Of a stretch of 8,978 nt of DNA, positions 5,816 to 8,978 are shown one piece after another. Source of the stretch: CAVSWN01 sp046728115 (GTDB taxonomy: Bacteria; Acidobacteriota; Vicinamibacteria; Vicinamibacterales; CAVVIG01); assembly GCA_046728115.1 (NCBI GenBank), contig JBKPDW010000182.1, positions 1 through 8,978 of the forward strand, written 5' to 3'. The notes under the pieces were generated by a model. The model ran no database searches. It had not been told where the DNA came from and was given only the letters and a program-made list of their open reading frames with translations. The first letter of the stretch is position 1, and the number at the start of each line of letters is the position of its first letter. Made by a program: the position numbers and the translations under genes.

Positions 5816-6994
5816 TTAGGTGCAACCTGCGTCAAAGTGCCGACTACCAACGGGCGACTGTTTTGCTATGCGGAGTATCGCCTCTGCGGCGCGACGGCTC
5901 GCGCCTGGACCCCCGAGGCGCTCGCGCACGCGCGCCAGTCCCTGGCGCACACGCCGCGCGACATTGGCGTCGGTCAGCATCCCGATGGCCTCGCGGGCCA
6001 CGGCGTCGGGCGTGAACGCGTCCTGCACCAGTTCGGGCACAACAGGCTCCCCTGCGATCAAATTCACCATCCCGATCGTGCGGACCGTGACGAGCCGCCG
6101 GCCGAGCCGGTACGTCATCGGCGACAGCCGATACACGATCACCATCGGCGTGTCGTGAAGCGCAGCCTGCACTGTCGCGGTGCCGGATGCGGTCAGCGCC
6201 ACATCTGCCGACGCGAGCACCGTATCAGTATCGCCTTCGACGACGACGACGGGGACGAAGGTCGCCGCGGGGACGGAGGTCGCGAACAGTCGGTCGTCGA
6301 GATGCGGCGCGCGCGCAACAACGAACTGCGCGTCGGGTACTGCTGCCCGTATGCGTGGAACCGCGGCCATCAGATCCGGCAGGATTCGCTCGACCTCGTT
6401 CGGGCGGCTGCCCGGCAGTATCGCGACGGTCGGCGCCGACGGCGTCAGACCATGTGCGCTGAGAAACCGATCGCGGGGCTTCGACGGCGTCGCGAGATCG
6501 ACGAGCGGATGTCCGACGAATTCCACCGGCACGCCGCCCTTCTGATAGATCGCTTCCTCGAATGGAAAGATCACCAGCACGCGCTCGGCGATCCGTTTGA
6601 TCGTCGTCAGCCGGCCGGGACGCCACGCCCAGATCTGCGGACCGATGTAGTAGACGATCGGAATCCCGAGACGTGCGACCATTCGGCCCAGCCGGAAATT
6701 GAAGTCTGGAAAATCGATCGTGATGAGCGCGTCGGGCCGCTCGGCCCTGGCTGCGTGCATCAACCGGCGGAGCGCCGCGATCAACCTTGGAATTTTCGTG
6801 AACGGTTCGGTCAGACCCGTGACGGCCAGATCGCGATAGTCGTCGAGCAGCTGTCCGCCGGCAGCCGCGAATTGCGGACCTCCAAGCCCCGACACCGTCA
6901 CGCCCGCATCCAGCTCTCGCAGCGCGCGGGTCAACGCACCGGCATACAGATCGCCGGAGGCCTCGCCGCAGGAGAGCAGCAGGCGCGCGCTCAA
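5816..6994 (-). CDS. lpxB: Lipid-A-disaccharide synthase
   Basis: LpxB is a GT19 glycosyltransferase at the inner membrane. It joins UDP-2,3-diacylglucosamine to lipid X (2,3-diacylglucosamine-1-phosphate), making the beta-1,6 disaccharide core of lipid A. At 392 residues the protein has the usual length. Visible motifs: SCGEASGD (8-15), DFPDFN (94-99, with Asp97 probably matching the catalytic Asp98 of E. coli), YYIGPQIWAW (115-124), FPFE (143-146), GHPL (161-164), LPGSRPNE (193-200), and the nucleotide-sugar site SGTATVQAAL (270-279). The start is TTG. Its TTGA overlaps the stop of the upstream M16 gene, no ribosome site is visible, and no better start lies before SCGEASGD, so coupled translation is likely. 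None of the usual lipid A neighbours (lpxA, fabZ, lpxD) is in the window, but more could lie beyond the right edge. The function is secure and shows an LPS- or LOS-bearing outer membrane. Confidence 0.96.
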   Translation of the reverse strand: MSARLLLSCGEASGDLYAGALTRALRELDAGVTVSGLGGPQFAAAGGQLLDDYRDLAVTGLTEPFTKIPRLIAALRRLMHAARAERPDALITIDFPDFNFRLGRMVARLGIPIVYYIGPQIWAWRPGRLTTIKRIAERVLVIFPFEEAIYQKGGVPVEFVGHPLVDLATPSKPRDRFLSAHGLTPSAPTVAILPGSRPNEVERILPDLMAAVPRIRAAVPDAQFVVARAPHLDDRLFATSVPAATFVPVVVVEGDTDTVLASADVALTASGTATVQAALHDTPMVIVYRLSPMTYRLGRRLVTVRTIGMVNLIAGEPVVPELVQDAFTPDAVAREAIGMLTDANVARRVRQGLARVRERLGGPGASRRAAEAILRIAKQSPVGSRHFDAGCT

Positions 6995-8978
6995 GAAGTG
7001 GGACGCTTGAACAGCGAGGGATCGATTGGCGCGTTGACTTTCACGTCGCTCGATCGGCGTGCGACGGCCTGGGTACCGATCTGGCGCGTACCCTGGAACG
7101 GAATCTGAATCCCATCGACTTCCCGGTAGTCGGCGAAGGACTCCTCCACCAGCGGCCGCGAGGGCGCATCGTCCACGAACGTGAGCTTGTCGACCAGCGC
7201 CGACTGCGGGTTGATATAGAGGAGCACCGGATTCAGATCAGGCGCTGACAGCTCCAACACATGATCGAGGCGACCCCGGACATCTTTCACGTCGGGCAGC
7301 ACCCTCGGCGTCAGCGCACCGCTTTTCGCGCCCAGTAACAGCGACACCACATCGCGGCGTAAGCTCGCGCGAACCTGCCGGACCACCGCGTCGGGCTGGC
7401 CGCGAACGCCGTGCTGATCTTTGACCCACACCGACGCGCCGTCGAACGCCTGGACGTTGATGCCGTTCTCCAATTTCGTCTCGATGCGGAGCCGATCGGG
7501 ATACTGGATGTAGTTCGTGGTTTCGAAGCTCGTGGGTTCGGTGGGGTTCTGCACCGTGACATTCTGGGTGGCAATGATTGTCTTGAGACCCTTCAGTTTT
7601 TCCAGCCCACCCTTCGCATTAATCGCGCGATCGACGAGCGCCGCCGCCTTTGCACTGTCTTCCTGAGTCAACGTGGGCATCGGCCGGCTCGCGGTTGGAG
7701 CTTGCTGATAGGCAACGCCCACGCGTCCGGCGTTTCCTGACAGTACCGACCTTCCCTCTCTTCCAACCCCCACGGCCCCTGCTCCTGCAGGCGCACCGGC
7801 CGGCACCCGGGCCTGAGCGCGCTTCAAGTTCGCGGCAACCAGATCCAGATCGCCGAGCTCAACGGTCTCGAACGTCTCGAATCCCACCCGTCCGAGCTGC
7901 GGCGCGAATTCGCTGGCGTTGCCCACGAGCACCACCGACAGCCGGTCAGGCCGCAAGTAGTTGCGGGCCACCCGCTGAACGTCGTCCACCGTCACGGCGT
8001 TGACGCGCTCGCGGAACGTCTGCAGCTCCTCGAGCGGCAGGCCGTAGAACAACACCGTCACCACCTGCATCGCGATCGAGTCGGGCGTTTCGATGGTCAA
8101 CGGAAAGCTGCCCGTCAGATAGGCTTTCGCGTTGTCGAGTTCGACGGTCCCGACGCGATCGCGCTGCAGGCGCCAGAACTCATCCACAATCAGCTTGAGC
8201 ACCTCTCCGGTCGCGTCCGATCGCGTGTTCGTCTCCGCTTCGACGTCGCCGCTGTTCTTGAGCGCGTCCATATTGGCCTGCGCACCATACGTCAGCCCGC
8301 GCTCGGTGCGAAGCACCTGATGAAGCCGGTTGCTGCCTTCACCACCCAGAATGCGGATCGCCAGGTTGAGCGCCATGTAATCGGGATGGTTCCGGGGTAT
8401 GCCGATGTGCCCGACGCGCACCTCCGTCTGCACGGCGTCGGGCTTGTTGACAACGACGACACGGCGGGTGGGCGCCGGAGGCTCGACGAACTTCTCCGTC
8501 GTCACATCGCGACGCTCCCAGTCGCCAAACACCTTGCGGGCTATCGTGAACGCTTCCTCGGCGGTGACATCGCCGACGATAGCGAGAATGGCGTTGTTCG
8601 GCGTGAAGTAGCGCTGGTGAAACGCCATCAGATCGGCGCGCGTGATGCTGCGAATGGTTTCAGGCGTGCCGGTGTCGGGCAGACCGTAAGGATGAAACCC
8701 GTAGACGAGCCTATCGAAGACCGAGTTCGCGACGTACTCGGGATCCTCGAGACTCACCTGTAGACCCGACAGCGTCTGCTGACGCTGCCGCTCGATTTCC
8801 GCCTGTGTGAACCCCGGGTGTCGCACCATGTCGGACAGCATGCGCATGCCGGTTTCGAAGCTGTCTTTCATCACGACCATGTGCGCGAAGGTCAGATCAG
8901 TACCTGCATTGGCACCCATGGCCCCGCCGATGGAGTCGATCGCGTCGTTCATCTGCTCGGCCGACATCGTGGTCGTGC
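6991..8978 (-). CDS. M16-family peptidase-like protein with C-terminal LolA-like domain (5' end outside window)
   Basis: At least 662 residues are visible; the start lies beyond the right edge. Residue numbers count from the in-window Met at 8967. Residues 1-150 are the later part of an M16 N-terminal domain (IDSIGGAMGAN, FHPYG at 91-95, YFTPNNAILAIVGDV at 120-134). Residues 165-380 are the second M16 domain, with the R/Y motif RTERGLTYG (220-228). The HxxEH motif, if present, is outside. The place where active members carry the third zinc ligand (the second Glu of a xLEEIxxxxDDP-type stretch) reads TLSGLQVSLEDP (65-76), so this glutamate appears to be missing. An Ala/Gly/Pro-rich linker, about 386-430, leads to residues 437-658. 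These resemble the LolA/outer-membrane lipoprotein-sorting fold (AINAKGGLEKLKGLKTI, YPDRLRIETKL, FADYREVDGIQIPFQGTRQ). The location is likely periplasmic. The stop overlaps the lpxB start by 4 bases. It may be a non-catalytic partner or a scaffold. Confidence 0.85.
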   Translation of the reverse strand, partial: TTTMSAEQMNDAIDSIGGAMGANAGTDLTFAHMVVMKDSFETGMRMLSDMVRHPGFTQAEIERQRQQTLSGLQVSLEDPEYVANSVFDRLVYGFHPYGLPDTGTPETIRSITRADLMAFHQRYFTPNNAILAIVGDVTAEEAFTIARKVFGDWERRDVTTEKFVEPPAPTRRVVVVNKPDAVQTEVRVGHIGIPRNHPDYMALNLAIRILGGEGSNRLHQVLRTERGLTYGAQANMDALKNSGDVEAETNTRSDATGEVLKLIVDEFWRLQRDRVGTVELDNAKAYLTGSFPLTIETPDSIAMQVVTVLFYGLPLEELQTFRERVNAVTVDDVQRVARNYLRPDRLSVVLVGNASEFAPQLGRVGFETFETVELGDLDLVAANLKRAQARVPAGAPAGAGAVGVGREGRSVLSGNAGRVGVAYQQAPTASRPMPTLTQEDSAKAAALVDRAINAKGGLEKLKGLKTIIATQNVTVQNPTEPTSFETTNYIQYPDRLRIETKLENGINVQAFDGASVWVKDQHGVRGQPDAVVRQVRASLRRDVVSLLLGAKSGALTPRVLPDVKDVRGRLDHVLELSAPDLNPVLLYINPQSALVDKLTFVDDAPSRPLVEESFADYREVDGIQIPFQGTRQIGTQAVARRSSDVKVNAPIDPSLFKRPTS

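Noticed and set aside
5806..5828. Short hairpin AGGT/ACCT at the end of lpxB followed by a T-containing stretch, as a terminator
   Set aside because: The stem is only 4 bp and AT-mixed, with a broken T-run. The next gene begins 46 bases later in the same direction with its own ribosome site, so continued transcription is more likely.
5770..5850. Longer N-terminus for the protease partner starting at 5850
   Set aside because: It would bury the signal peptide 27 residues inside and overlap the end of lpxB. GGAGG is placed correctly for the ATG at 5769.
5498..7108. 536-codon plus-strand open frame opposite lpxB and its neighbours
   Set aside because: Low-complexity Arg/Asp/His-rich product, no ribosome site, and it spans several well-supported minus-strand genes.
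1..8978. Mobile elements, CRISPR arrays, toxin-antitoxin or phage-defence genes
   Set aside because: No direct repeats with spacers, transposase or integrase motifs, tRNA ends or small toxin/antitoxin pairs were seen; the genes are ordinary transport and envelope functions.

Overview
The window is a dense, GC-rich chromosomal stretch from a Gram-negative bacterium. Lipid A synthesis (lpxB), a beta-barrel-like exported protein and several Sec signal peptides indicate an outer membrane. The combination of an M16-type protein carrying a LolA-like tail, a matrixin-type metalloprotease and a PRC-barrel protein suggests Acidobacteriota of the Vicinamibacteria type. That placement is from general familiarity with such genomes, not from a marker gene. 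I see no tRNA, rRNA, CRISPR array, transposase, integrase or phage gene.

Layout. (1) Positions 1-173 (+) hold the C-terminal tail of an ammonium transporter (Amt), cut by the window edge. (2) Positions 174-597 are the only long non-coding gap. It holds two small inverted repeats, one of them a perfect 16-bp palindrome just upstream of the next gene. (3) Positions 598-936 (+) encode a 112-residue PRC-barrel protein. (4) Positions 3271-944 (-) are a two-gene ABC importer of the quaternary-amine (osmoprotectant) type: an ATPase, then one polypeptide fusing the permease to the substrate-binding domain. (5) Positions 3331-3555 (+), divergent from the importer, encode a 74-residue, very hydrophilic, glycine-rich protein behind a near-perfect Shine-Dalgarno site. 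(6) From the right edge to 3561 (-) runs a tight five-gene envelope cluster: an M16-type protein with a C-terminal LolA-like domain (5' end outside the window), lpxB, an exported uncharacterised protein, a secreted matrixin-like zinc protease, and an exported beta-barrel-like protein.

How the genes work together. In the large minus-strand cluster three of the four junctions are 4-base stop/start overlaps (TTGA, ATGA, GTGA). The fourth is a 46-bp gap with a strong ribosome binding site. This suggests one transcript with two blocks: an envelope block (M16/LolA-like plus lpxB) and an exported trio (unknown protein, metalloprotease, barrel protein). The trio is the best candidate here for an undescribed functional unit, although its task cannot be read from sequence. 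The ABC importer is self-contained: its single fused permease/receptor would dimerise and bring two receptor domains. Its ligand could be glycine betaine, choline, carnitine or ergothioneine.
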